Positions 15,346 through 22,549 of a stretch of DNA of 64,000 nucleotides are shown in pieces. Source of the DNA: RPQJ01 sp044226195 (GTDB lineage: Bacteria; Pseudomonadota; Gammaproteobacteria; Steroidobacterales; Steroidobacteraceae); assembly GCA_044226195.1 (NCBI GenBank), contig JBGAHO010000004.1:62001-126000 (forward strand). The letters run 5' to 3'. A model generated the notes under the pieces. It was not told where the DNA came from, searched no databases, and saw nothing but the letters and a program-made list of their open reading frames with translations. The stretch's first letter is position 1; each line of letters begins with the position of its first letter. A program made the translations under genes and the position numbers.

Positions 15346-17295
15346 GTGGAGAACACTGCTCGCAAGCTGGACCTCGCCGGCAGCTGGAAGATCGATGACT
15401 CGCTCGACCTGTACGGCGTCAACGCCTGGGGCGGCGGGTACTTCGGCATCAACGCGCAGGGCCACGCGGTCGTTCGGCCGGACCAGACCCCCGAGCACGA
15501 GATCGACCTGCTCGAGGTGATCCAGGGCCTCGCCGCGCGCGACCTGACCACGCCGGTCGTGGTGCGCTTCTCGGACATCCTGCGCCACCGCCTGAAGCGG
15601 CTGCACGACGCGTTCGCCAGCGCGATCGCCGAGAACGACTACCAGAGCCGCTATTGCGCGGTGTACCCGATCAAGGTCAACCAGCAGCGGCTGGTGGTCG
15701 AGGAAGTCTACGGTTACGGCCGCGAGTTCGGCTTCGGGCTCGAGGTGGGCTCGAAGCCCGAGCTGCTCGCGGTCATGGCGATGACCGAGGGCGAGTCGGA
15801 GCGCCTGATCGTCTGCAACGGCTTCAAGGACGACTCATATATAGAGGCGGTGGTGCTGGCCACCAAGCTCGGCCGCAACATCATCCCGGTGGTGGAGAAT
15901 TTCAGCGAGCTGGCCCTGATCCTCAAGCACGCCCGCAAGTACGAGGTGCGCCCGCGCCTCGGCGTGCGCGTCAAGCTCGCGAGCGAGGGCGCCGGCCGCT
16001 GGCGCGAGTCCGCCGGCGAGAAGAGCAAGTTCGGCCTGTTCGTCACGGAAATCCTCGAGCTGTTCCGCACGCTCAAGGAAGAAGGCATGGAGGACTGCCT
16101 GCAGCTCGTGCACTGCCACCCGGGCAGCCAGCTGCAGGACATCCGCCGCGTCAAGGACGCGGTCAACGAGCTCGCGCACGTCTACGCGGAATTGAAGCTG
16201 ATGGGCGCCGGCCTGCGCTACATCGACATCGGCGGCGGCCTCGGCGTCGACTACGACGGCAGCCGCACGAACTACGAATCGTCGATGAACTACAACGTCG
16301 CGGAGTACGCGAGCGACGTCGTCTACCGCATCGCCAGCGTCTGCAACGCGCGCGGCATCGAGCACCCGACCATCATCAGCGAGTCGGGGCGCGCGATCGC
16401 GGCCCACCACAGCCTGCTGGTGTTCGACGTGCTCGGCAGCTCGATGCTGGACAAGTTCCGGGTCGGCGAGCAGCTCGTGCAGGAAGTGAAGGCGCTCGGC
16501 AAGGTGCCGCAGCCGGTGCAGGACCTCGTCGACGCCTACCACTCGGTCGCCGACCGACGGCTGGTCGAGTGCTTCCACGACGCCATGCAGGCGCGCGAGC
16601 AGGCGCTGCAGATGTTCAACCTCGGCTACCTCGGGCTCGAGGCGCGCGGGCTCGCCGAGCGCCTGTACTGGTCGACCTGCGCGCGCATCCGCGACCTGTG
16701 CCGGCGCCGCGAGACGGTCCCGGAGGAGCTCGAGGGGCTCGAGGGCATCCTGAGCGACATCTATTTCTGCAACGTGTCGATCTTCCAGTCGCTGCCGGAC
16801 AGCTGGGCGATCGACCAGCTCTTCCCGGTGATGCCCGTGCACCGCCTCGACGAGCGGCCGACGCGCAAGGCGACGCTTGCGGACATCACCTGCGACTCGG
16901 ACGGCAAGATCGACCACTTCGTGAACGTGCGCGAGACCAAGCGCACGCTCGAGCTGCACGAGCTGCACGACGGCGAGCCCTACTATCTCGCGACCTTCCT
17001 GGTCGGCGCCTACCAGGAAACCCTGGGCGACCTGCACAACCTCTTCGGCGACACGCACGTGGTGCACATCAAGCTGCACGACGAGGGCGGCTGGTGGATC
17101 GAGGAGACGGTGAAGGGCGACTCGGCGGCCGAGGTGCTGCGCTACATGCAGTACGACGTCGAGCGGCTGTTCCCGCAGTTCGCGCGCGACTGCGAGCGTG
17201 CCGTGCGCGAGGGACGCATCTCGCTCACGGAGAGCCAGTCGCTGCGCCGCTTCTACGAAGCGGAACTGAACGGCTACACCTACCTCGAGGCCTGA
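15346..17295 (+). CDS. speA: biosynthetic arginine decarboxylase
   Basis: A 649-residue PLP-dependent fold III decarboxylase, full length for SpeA. The opening WKIDDSLDLYGVNAWGGGYF is typical. The PLP lysine is Lys110 in YPIKVNQQR. The glycine-rich phosphate-binding segment is YIDIGGGLGVDYDG, HCHPGSQ is at 256-262, and the C-terminal DVERLFPQFARDCERA block is present. It converts arginine to agmatine, the first step of the arginine-to-putrescine route; the downstream agmatine genes are not in the window. The GTG start at 15346 follows GGAAGG at seven bases. The stop is 16 bases from the stop of the convergent exporter gene. Confidence 0.95.
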   Translation: MENTARKLDLAGSWKIDDSLDLYGVNAWGGGYFGINAQGHAVVRPDQTPEHEIDLLEVIQGLAARDLTTPVVVRFSDILRHRLKRLHDAFASAIAENDYQSRYCAVYPIKVNQQRLVVEEVYGYGREFGFGLEVGSKPELLAVMAMTEGESERLIVCNGFKDDSYIEAVVLATKLGRNIIPVVENFSELALILKHARKYEVRPRLGVRVKLASEGAGRWRESAGEKSKFGLFVTEILELFRTLKEEGMEDCLQLVHCHPGSQLQDIRRVKDAVNELAHVYAELKLMGAGLRYIDIGGGLGVDYDGSRTNYESSMNYNVAEYASDVVYRIASVCNARGIEHPTIISESGRAIAAHHSLLVFDVLGSSMLDKFRVGEQLVQEVKALGKVPQPVQDLVDAYHSVADRRLVECFHDAMQAREQALQMFNLGYLGLEARGLAERLYWSTCARIRDLCRRRETVPEELEGLEGILSDIYFCNVSIFQSLPDSWAIDQLFPVMPVHRLDERPTRKATLADITCDSDGKIDHFVNVRETKRTLELHELHDGEPYYLATFLVGAYQETLGDLHNLFGDTHVVHIKLHDEGGWWIEETVKGDSAAEVLRYMQYDVERLFPQFARDCERAVREGRISLTESQSLRRFYEAELNGYTYLEA

Positions 17296-17312
17296 GCGGC
17301 CCGCGCGGCCGC
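17296..17312. terminator. short bidirectional hairpin between convergent genes
   Basis: GCGGCC/GGCCGC with a five-base loop fills the gap between the speA stop and the stop of the convergent exporter gene. There is no U-tract, so it would be at best a weak or factor-assisted terminator. Confidence 0.3.
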
Positions 17313-17881
17313 TAGCCGCCGCCGACGCCGGCGAGCACCAGCACGCCGAGCACGAGGAAGATCGCCCCGGCGATGCCGTGCACGAGGCGCATCGGCAGCT
17401 TGCGCGCCGCCACTTCGCCGAGCAGCACCGCCGGCACGTTCGCCAGCATCATGCCGAAGGTCGTGCCGCTCACCACGGCCACCAGCGACGGATACTTCGC
17501 GGCCAGCGCGACGGTCGCGATCTGCGTCTTGTCGCCCATCTCGAGCACGAAGAAGGCGATCAGCGTGGTGAGGAACACGCCGTGCTTCGGCGGCGGCGGG
17601 GCTTCGTCGTCGAGGCGATCCGGCACCAGCATCCAGGCTGCCATGGCGATGAACGACAGGCCGAGGATCCAGCGCATCGCCACCGGACCGACGAGCGCGG
17701 CGATCCATGCGCCGACCGCGCCGGCGAGGAAATGATTGGCGAGCGTCGCGACCAGGATGCCGAGGATGATCGGCGCCGGCTTGCGCAGGCGCGCCGCCAG
17801 CACGAGCGCCAGCAACTGCGTCTTGTCGCCGATCTCGGCGAGCGCGACCACGCCGGTCGACACGAGGAAAGCTTCCAGCAC
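17312..17881 (-). CDS. TMEM165/GDT1 (UPF0016) family cation exporter
   Basis: A 189-residue membrane protein of six predicted helices in two homologous halves. Each half has the family hallmark E-x-G-D-K-T: ALAEIGDKTQLLAL near the N-terminus and VLEMGDKTQIATV in the middle. The family exports Mn2+ or Ca2+ (MneA in Vibrio, GDT1 in yeast). I prefer the GTG start at 17881 (reading MLEAFLVSTG), the usual family start, preceded by AGGG. An upstream ATG at 17956 would add 25 residues, but a TATCAT -10-like element at 17934-17939 lies inside that extension. No yybP-ykoY manganese riboswitch is recognisable in the short leader. Confidence 0.9.
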   Translation of the reverse strand: MLEAFLVSTGVVALAEIGDKTQLLALVLAARLRKPAPIILGILVATLANHFLAGAVGAWIAALVGPVAMRWILGLSFIAMAAWMLVPDRLDDEAPPPPKHGVFLTTLIAFFVLEMGDKTQIATVALAAKYPSLVAVVSGTTFGMMLANVPAVLLGEVAARKLPMRLVHGIAGAIFLVLGVLVLAGVGGG

Positions 17882-17933
17882 CGGCACACCCTGCGGCACG
17901 GGTGCAGCGACCTGCCCCCTCGATGGCGGCGCG

Positions 17934-17939
17934 ATGATA
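17934..17939 (-). promoter_or_regulatory. candidate -10 element for the GDT1-family gene
   Basis: TATCAT (five of six) on the minus strand would start a leader of about 45 bases before the preferred GTG start. The -35 region is poor. The leader contains a small CACCC/GGGTG stem near the ribosome site. Confidence 0.35.
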
Positions 17940-18031
17940 CCCGAGCCGGTCGTCATGCACCCGACCCGACTTCGTCATCGTCGCGTCACCGACGGCGGGT
18001 GCAATGCGCGTCGAACGAAGAGGAGACACGC

Positions 18032-18295
18032 ATGCTCGAGGACGCCATCGACCCGCGACCCCTGGCCGAGGTGCTGCGGCAGCTGGACGCACCCGACCTG
18101 CTCGCGCTCCTGCAGCGCGACCCCGGCACGATCGCGCGCAACTGGAACGACCGCCGCAGCGTCTGGGCCAACCTCGGCGAACTGCAGCACTGGATCGCGC
18201 GGTCGCGATCGACCCCGTGCGCGGGGTCCCGGCAAATGTCCGGACCTTTGTCCGGCACGCACCCCGGGGCGCCCGGCGACGGGCCCGACCGGTAA
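18032..18295 (+). CDS. small hypothetical protein (87 aa)
   Basis: An 87-codon gene behind a strong ribosome site (AGAGGAGA, five bases before the ATG). The first 55 residues look folded and helical: LAEVLRQLDAPDLLALLQRD and WNDRRSVWANLGELQHWIARS. The last 30 are glycine/proline/serine-rich and probably disordered. I do not recognise the family. The DNA for the tail contains a 7-bp hairpin (GACCCCG/CGGGGTC) and a direct repeat TTGTCCGG-like pair, so the 3' end may also have an RNA role. It is divergent from the GDT1-family gene. Confidence 0.6.
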   Translation: MLEDAIDPRPLAEVLRQLDAPDLLALLQRDPGTIARNWNDRRSVWANLGELQHWIARSRSTPCAGSRQMSGPLSGTHPGAPGDGPDR

Positions 18296-18323
18296 ATTTT
18301 TTGCGGCGCATCAACGATTTAGG

Positions 18324-18351
18324 TTGACAGCACCCCACTTTTCATTAAATT
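18324..18351 (+). promoter_or_regulatory. sigma-70-type promoter with perfect -35
   Basis: TTGACA (18324-18329), a 16-base spacer and TAAATT (18346-18351) in an unusually A+T-rich patch 30 bases after the small-protein stop. CCCCA and TGGGG flank the -10 region as an imperfect dyad (18332-18336 and 18351-18355) and could be an operator. The transcript would run into the non-coding stretch ahead of the RRM gene. Confidence 0.5.
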
Positions 18352-18357
18352 GGGGCG

Positions 18358-18590
18358 TGGTCAATTTTTGAGCACACCGTGGCGCCCCGGCGCCGGCACC
18401 GGAAAACCGACAGTTCGAACCAGACTCAGCAGCAGGTTGGCCTCTCGCGCCCTTTTCCGGTGATCGTTTCCCTCATCCTGTCGTTCCGACCCGATTTCCC
18501 GCTTCTTTTCGTGGGAAATCAGGATGTTAGCCATTCTCGGCGAACCGGTACGGAACCCGGAGCCAGACGGCTGCAGGCCGGGAGGGTGTG
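18358..18590 (+). ncRNA. candidate structured RNA (sRNA or long leader) upstream of the RRM gene
   Basis: No credible coding frame covers this stretch. It starts just after the promoter at 18324 and can form a 10-bp perfect long-range stem (CACCGGAAAA at 18397-18406 with TTTTCCGGTG at 18453-18462), extended inward by CCGAC/GTTGG, then an 8-bp perfect hairpin (GATTTCCC at 18493-18500 with GGGAAATC at 18513-18520). I see no intrinsic terminator, so the 3' end given is arbitrary and the RNA may continue into the RRM gene. It matches no tRNA, 4.5S, tmRNA or RNase P feature that I can recognise. Existence as an RNA is inference. Confidence 0.3.
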
Positions 18591-18599
18591 GCTAGACCG

Positions 18600-18625
18600 T
18601 TGATTTTTGGGGGGTGTGGTAAACT
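18600..18625 (+). promoter_or_regulatory. candidate extended -10 promoter of the RRM gene
   Basis: TTGATT (18600-18605) and TGGTAAACT (18617-18625), an extended -10 with TAAACT. The 14-base spacer is short, so the extended -10 would have to carry recognition. Transcription would begin near 18632, giving a leader of about 220 bases. Confidence 0.4.
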
Positions 18626-18631
18626 GCGCCG

Positions 18632-18849
18632 CGATCGTAGCCCGTACGGGTCTTGCAAGACGCCAGCCAGGCGTCTGGTCTTAAGCCGAAACGTCTTCGA
18701 TCAGGTGACAGGAACCGTCGCTGGAGCGCCGACTGGAACAGTCTGGCGACACCACAGACGCTCGGCTGCGAACCCCTGTTTGAGTTGGTAGTACCGGCTG
18801 GCCCGCGAGGTCAGGACCGGATGATTGTGTAATCTCTGAGGATGTTCGA
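18632..18849 (+). promoter_or_regulatory. structured 5' leader of the RRM-protein gene
   Basis: About 220 non-coding bases with several hairpins: CCCGTACGGG palindrome (18641-18650); AGACGCC/GGCGTCT with a five-base loop (18658-18676); and CGCC-GACTG-GAA-CAGTC-T-GGCG (18727-18748), whose outer arms compete with GTCGC/GCGAC (18717-18721 and 18746-18750). The ribosome site GAGGA sits eight bases before the ATG. Long folded leaders are common in cold-shock and autoregulated RNA-binding protein genes, so control by temperature or by the RRM protein itself is plausible. No known riboswitch class is recognised. Confidence 0.45.
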
Positions 18850-19236
18850 ATGACCAAGATCTACGTGGGCAATCTGCCTTTTTCGGCCACTGAACCCGAT
18901 GTGCGCGACCTGTTCGCACAGCACGGCACGGTCGAGTCCGTGGCCCTGCCGACCGACCGTGAAACCGGCCGGCCGCGCGGCTTCGGCTTCGTCGAAATGC
19001 CGCAGGCCGATGCCCAGCGCGCCATGGCAGCCCTGAACGGCTTCAACATGGGCGGCCGTCCCCTGCGCGTCAATGAAGCGCAGGATCGTCCCCGCACCGG
19101 CGGCGGTGGTCCGCGCGGCGGTGGCGGTGGCGGTGGCCGTTCCGGCGGCTTCGGCGGTGGTGGCGGCGGCTACGGCGGCGGTGGCGGCGGTGGCTACGGC
19201 GGCGGTGGCGGCGGCGGCGGCCAGCGCCGCTGGTAA
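18850..19236 (+). CDS. RRM-domain RNA-binding protein with glycine-rich tail
   Basis: A 128-residue protein with one RNA recognition motif (1-78) and a glycine-rich C-terminus. RNP2 is KIYVGNLPF (3-11) and RNP1 is RGFGFVEM (43-50), both intact with the aromatic residues that stack on RNA. The tail (about 84-125) is almost only glycine with scattered arginine, phenylalanine and tyrosine and ends QRRW, like the RGG-type tails of cyanobacterial and proteobacterial Rbp proteins. Such proteins bind single-stranded RNA and are often cold-induced. The long hairpin-rich leader fits regulation at the RNA level. Two hairpins follow the stop codon. Confidence 0.93.
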   Translation: MTKIYVGNLPFSATEPDVRDLFAQHGTVESVALPTDRETGRPRGFGFVEMPQADAQRAMAALNGFNMGGRPLRVNEAQDRPRTGGGGPRGGGGGGGRSGGFGGGGGGYGGGGGGGYGGGGGGGGQRRW

Positions 19237-19241
19237 CCGAC

Positions 19242-19314
19242 TCCGGCGGCGAAAGCCGCCGGATTGGCTGCTGCAACTCGCTGAGTGAGTGAGGCCCGGG
19301 TCATTCCGGGCCTC
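19242..19314 (+). terminator. two tandem hairpins after the RRM gene
   Basis: TCCGGCGGC-GAAA-GCCGCCGGA (19242-19263, a 9-bp stem with a GNRA tetraloop) starts five bases after the stop. GAGGCCCGG/CCGGGCCTC (19291-19314, 9-bp stem) follows and precedes TCTCTCGCCC. Neither has a proper U-tract; they may protect the 3' end or work with Rho. They separate the RRM gene from the convergent DUF1134 gene. Confidence 0.5.
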
Positions 19315-19333
19315 TCTCGCCCGTGAGAGCGCG

Positions 19334-19918
19334 TCACAGCGGCACGATCTCCTTCTTGGGCGTGAAGTGCAGGTAGCCGATGCTGGCGCCCTGGCGCCAG
19401 CCCACGCCCAGCCGCACCGGCGCGAGGATGATGTCGTCCGAGCGGTTGTAGTTCACGCTGAATCCGCCGACGAAATAGAGGCTGCCCTCCACGCCGGGAA
19501 AGCGCTGGAACAGCTTCGACGGGTCGGGCAGGTGGTACACGAGCGTGAAGCACTTGGCGGCGTTGCCGCCCACGTCGAACCCGATCGACGGACCCTGCCA
19601 GTAGACGAGGCGCGACGCGCCCCCCTTGGTCACCAGCTGGCCCTTGCCGTAGCGCACGCCGACGCCGATGGCGCCGCCCGCTTCCTCTCCCTTGATGATC
19701 GCGTTGGGCTCGCCGTAGTCCTTGAACGCCTTGCCGATCGCCTCGGCCATGCCCTTGGCGCCCTTGCCGAACATCTTCTCGGCCTCGCGCAGCACCTCGC
19801 TGCGGGTGAACGTGTCGTCGGATTTCGCGGACGATTCGGCCGACCAGGCCGGGGCCACGACGCCGAGGGCGAGCAGTGCGACGAACGCGCGACGCGCGAG
19901 AGCCGGGATGGGTGTCAT
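19334..19918 (-). CDS. DUF1134 (EipA-like) periplasmic protein
   Basis: A 194-residue protein with a cleavable signal peptide (about 1-26, ending AWSAES). The DUF1134 core is clear: GVRYGKGQLVTKGG, LVYWQGPSIGFDVGGNAAKCFTLVYHL and LYFVGGFSVNYNRSDDIILAPVRLGVGWR. The best-studied relative is EipA of Brucella and Caulobacter, an envelope integrity factor of the periplasm; whether that role holds here is inference. It lies 13 bases downstream of the helicase gene on the same strand, so the two probably share a transcript. Confidence 0.88.
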   Translation of the reverse strand: MTPIPALARRAFVALLALGVVAPAWSAESSAKSDDTFTRSEVLREAEKMFGKGAKGMAEAIGKAFKDYGEPNAIIKGEEAGGAIGVGVRYGKGQLVTKGGASRLVYWQGPSIGFDVGGNAAKCFTLVYHLPDPSKLFQRFPGVEGSLYFVGGFSVNYNRSDDIILAPVRLGVGWRQGASIGYLHFTPKKEIVPL

Positions 19919-19931
19919 CGGGGATCCTCCT

Positions 19932-22010
19932 CTACCAGAGATTGCGCAGCCGACTCGCCACGTCGATGCGGCTGCCCGTTTCGACCGGCTCGCCCGGGCG
20001 CGGTTCCGCCCCGGCCGGCCAGCTCGCCTGCCCGAGGCGCTCGAGTACGGCTGGCGTCAGGAACCGGCTGCGGGCGCCGTGCACGTACCGGTCGCCCGTC
20101 GGCGACTGCTGGGTGACGTAGAAGCGCACCGGCTGCATCAGCCGCAACTCGTCCTTCGCCCGCGTCATCGCCACGTACAGCAGGCGTCGTTCCTCCTCGA
20201 TCATCTCGGGGCGGCCGGTGGCGAACTCCGACGGGAAGCTGCCATCCGTGACATTGAGCAGGTGCACCGTGTCCCATTCCTGGCCTTTCGCGGAATGCAC
20301 CGTCGAGAGCACGAGGTAGTCCTCGTCGAGCAGCGGGTCGCCGGACAGGTCGCCACTCGCTTGCGGCGGGTCGAGCGTGAGCTCGGTGACGAACGACTCG
20401 CGCGTCGCGTACTGGCCAGAGAGACGCTCGAGTTGCTCGAGGTCGGCCTTGCGCACCTGCGGCGCCTCGTACAGGCGCTCGAGCTGCGGCTCGTACCAGC
20501 GGCGCACGCGCGACACCTGTCCTTCCCACGGCGAGCCCTCGCCGCCGATGTCCGCGAGCAGCGCGACCAGCGGCGTCCAGAGATCGCGCGTGGCGGGCGG
20601 CGCGCTCCACGCGCCGAGTTCGCTCCAGCGGAAACCCGAGGCCTCGAACGCGGCGCAGGCCTTGCCGGCATTCGCGGGTCCCATGCCCGGCAGCAACTGC
20701 AGGACGCGGAAGGCGGCGATGCGATTGCGCGGGTTGTCGGCCCAGCGCAGCAGCGCGAGCAGGTCCTTGACGTGCGCGGCCTCGAGGAACTTCAGGCCGC
20801 CGTACTTCACGAAGGGCACGTTGCGCCTCAGCAGTTCGAGCTCCAGCACGTCGCTGTGGTCGGACGCTCGGAACAGCACCGCCTGGCGCCGCAGCGGCAC
20901 GCCGCGCTCGCGCGCCTCGAGGATGCGGTCGACGACGAAGGTCGCCTGCGCCTGGTCGTCCTGCACGGTGACGAGCTGCGGCTTCGTGCCCGCGCCGCGC
21001 GTGCTGCGCAGGAACTTGCGGTACTGGCGGCCGCCTTCCGCCATCAGCGCGTTGGCCGCATCGAGCACGGCCTGCGTCGAGCGATAGTTCTCCTCCAGCG
21101 TCACGACGTGCGCCGGCGGCGAGAACTGCTCCGGGAACTCGAGGATGTTCTCGACGGTGGCCGCGCGGAACGAGTAGATCGCCTGCGCGTCGTCGCCGAC
21201 CACGGTCAGGCCGCGCCCGTCCGGCTTCAGGCGTCGCAGGATCTCCGCCTGCAGCACGTTGGTGTCCTGGTATTCGTCCACCAGCACGTGGTCGAACCGC
21301 CGGCCGATCTCCGCGGCCACCTCCGCGTCCTGCACCATCACCTGCCAGTAGAGCAGCAGGTCATCGTAGTCGAGCACCTGCTGTTCGAGCTTGGCCTCGA
21401 CGTAGGCCCGGCACAGCGTCGTGAGTTCTTCCTCCCACGCGAGGCACCACGGGTAGACGGTCTCGAGCGTGTGGCGCAACGGCTGCTGCGTGTTGACGCG
21501 GTGCGAGTAGATGGCGAGGCAGGTGTCCTTGCGCGGAAAGCGCCGCTCGGTCTTCGACAGGCCGAGCCGGTGACGCACGACGTCCATGAGGTCCGCCGCG
21601 TCGCCGCGATCGAGCACGCTGAAGGCGGGATCGATGCCGAGGCGTTGCGCGTACGCGCGGACCAGCCGGTTGCCGATCGCGTGGAACGTGCCCGACCACG
21701 GCAGCCGCAGCGTCTCCGGCACCCGCGCGCCGTCGTGCTGCGCGGCCAGCGCCTCCGCCATCACGCGCTGCGCCCGGCGTGTCATCTCGATCGCCGCGCG
21801 CCGCGTGAAGGTGAGCAGCAGCATCCGCTCGGCGGGCACGCCCGCGAGCAGCAGGTGCGCGACCCGGTGCGCGAGCGTGCTGGTCTTGCCCGTGCCTGCG
21901 CCGGCGATGACCAGCAGCGGGCCGGAGCGAACCGACCCATCCCTGGCCTCGCCGTAGGTGGCGGCGAGGCGCTGGGCCTCGTTGAGCTTGGCGAAGACTG
22001 CGGCGGTCAT
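19932..22010 (-). CDS. UvrD/Rep/PcrA-type superfamily 1A DNA helicase
   Basis: A 692-residue helicase with all SF1A motifs: Q-motif LNEAQRLAA, motif I GAGTGKTSTLAHRV (37-43 core), Ia LLTFTRRAAIEMTRR, GTFHAIGNRL, motif II VDEYQDTN, motif III VVGDDAQAIYSFRAA, IV LEENYRST, V VLSTVHSAKGQEWDTVHL and VI LLYVAMTRAKDELRL. The order and length match 3'-to-5' translocases of the UvrD/Rep group. It is not the classical UvrD by its divergent spacing, so I give no symbol. I start it at the ATG at 22010, eleven residues before the Q-motif; the frame stays open upstream but without coding character. It is divergent from the gene at 22110. Confidence 0.92.
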   Translation of the reverse strand: MTAAVFAKLNEAQRLAATYGEARDGSVRSGPLLVIAGAGTGKTSTLAHRVAHLLLAGVPAERMLLLTFTRRAAIEMTRRAQRVMAEALAAQHDGARVPETLRLPWSGTFHAIGNRLVRAYAQRLGIDPAFSVLDRGDAADLMDVVRHRLGLSKTERRFPRKDTCLAIYSHRVNTQQPLRHTLETVYPWCLAWEEELTTLCRAYVEAKLEQQVLDYDDLLLYWQVMVQDAEVAAEIGRRFDHVLVDEYQDTNVLQAEILRRLKPDGRGLTVVGDDAQAIYSFRAATVENILEFPEQFSPPAHVVTLEENYRSTQAVLDAANALMAEGGRQYRKFLRSTRGAGTKPQLVTVQDDQAQATFVVDRILEARERGVPLRRQAVLFRASDHSDVLELELLRRNVPFVKYGGLKFLEAAHVKDLLALLRWADNPRNRIAAFRVLQLLPGMGPANAGKACAAFEASGFRWSELGAWSAPPATRDLWTPLVALLADIGGEGSPWEGQVSRVRRWYEPQLERLYEAPQVRKADLEQLERLSGQYATRESFVTELTLDPPQASGDLSGDPLLDEDYLVLSTVHSAKGQEWDTVHLLNVTDGSFPSEFATGRPEMIEEERRLLYVAMTRAKDELRLMQPVRFYVTQQSPTGDRYVHGARSRFLTPAVLERLGQASWPAGAEPRPGEPVETGSRIDVASRLRNLW

Positions 22011-22109
22011 GCCGGCACTATACGGCGCGGCCTGTATGCATATCCAGTGACGGGCCGCGCCGTAGGCTGCCTGTAAGATGGCGCCCTTCCTGGCCCGCCC
22101 GGACCTTCC

Positions 22110-22532
22110 ATGGCTCAGCAGCAGTTCAACGCCGTCGGCATCCTCTGGCGCATCGCCTTCTCCCTGGCGCTGGTATTCCTGACCTTCAATCCGTCGGGCC
22201 ACTCGTATTTCCACTGGGTACGCGACAGCCTGCCCCACCTCCAGCCCGTCAGCGCCATTGCCGGCGTGCTGCTGCTTGGTGCCTGGCTGTTCTTCGTGCG
22301 CTCCACGCTCACCTCGCTCGGCGCGGTCGGCGTGCTGCTGCTGCTGGCGTTCTTCGCTTCGATCGTCTGGTGGATCGTCTCGAAGGGCTGGCTCTCGCTG
22401 TCCGACCAGACGGCGGTCGCGTGGATCGTGCTCACCATGCTCGGCCTGGTGCTCGGCATCGGCATGTCGTGGGCGCACATCCGCCAGCGCATCTCCGGCC
22501 AGGCCTCGGTCGACCGGGTGGACAACAACTGA
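22110..22532 (+). CDS. four-helix membrane protein (DUF6524-like)
   Basis: A 140-residue inner-membrane protein with four hydrophobic helices, about 10-27, 43-62, 67-90 and 101-123. Family-like features are the N-terminal FNAVGILWRIAFSLALVFLT, the short loop NPSGHSYFHWV, and LGAWLFFVRSTLTSLG. The short charged C-terminus is cytoplasmic by the positive-inside rule. I believe it is the DUF6524 type, whose function is unknown. It is followed 17 bases later by the AhpD-like gene and probably shares its transcript. Confidence 0.8.
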   Translation: MAQQQFNAVGILWRIAFSLALVFLTFNPSGHSYFHWVRDSLPHLQPVSAIAGVLLLGAWLFFVRSTLTSLGAVGVLLLLAFFASIVWWIVSKGWLSLSDQTAVAWIVLTMLGLVLGIGMSWAHIRQRISGQASVDRVDNN

Positions 22533-22549
22533 CGGCACGGAGAGCGGCC

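Noticed and set aside
17882..18010. yybP-ykoY manganese riboswitch before the GDT1-family gene
   Set aside because: The conserved loop sequences are not recognisable and the candidate -10 leaves too short a leader.
18409..18430. GTTCGAACC-like T-arm that hinted at a tRNA
   Set aside because: The flanking bases do not pair as a T-stem, and no acceptor, D or anticodon arm can be built around it on either strand.
18379..18603. 74-codon open frame in the non-coding stretch
   Set aside because: No ribosome site, atypical composition, and it overlaps strong RNA stems; better explained as non-coding.
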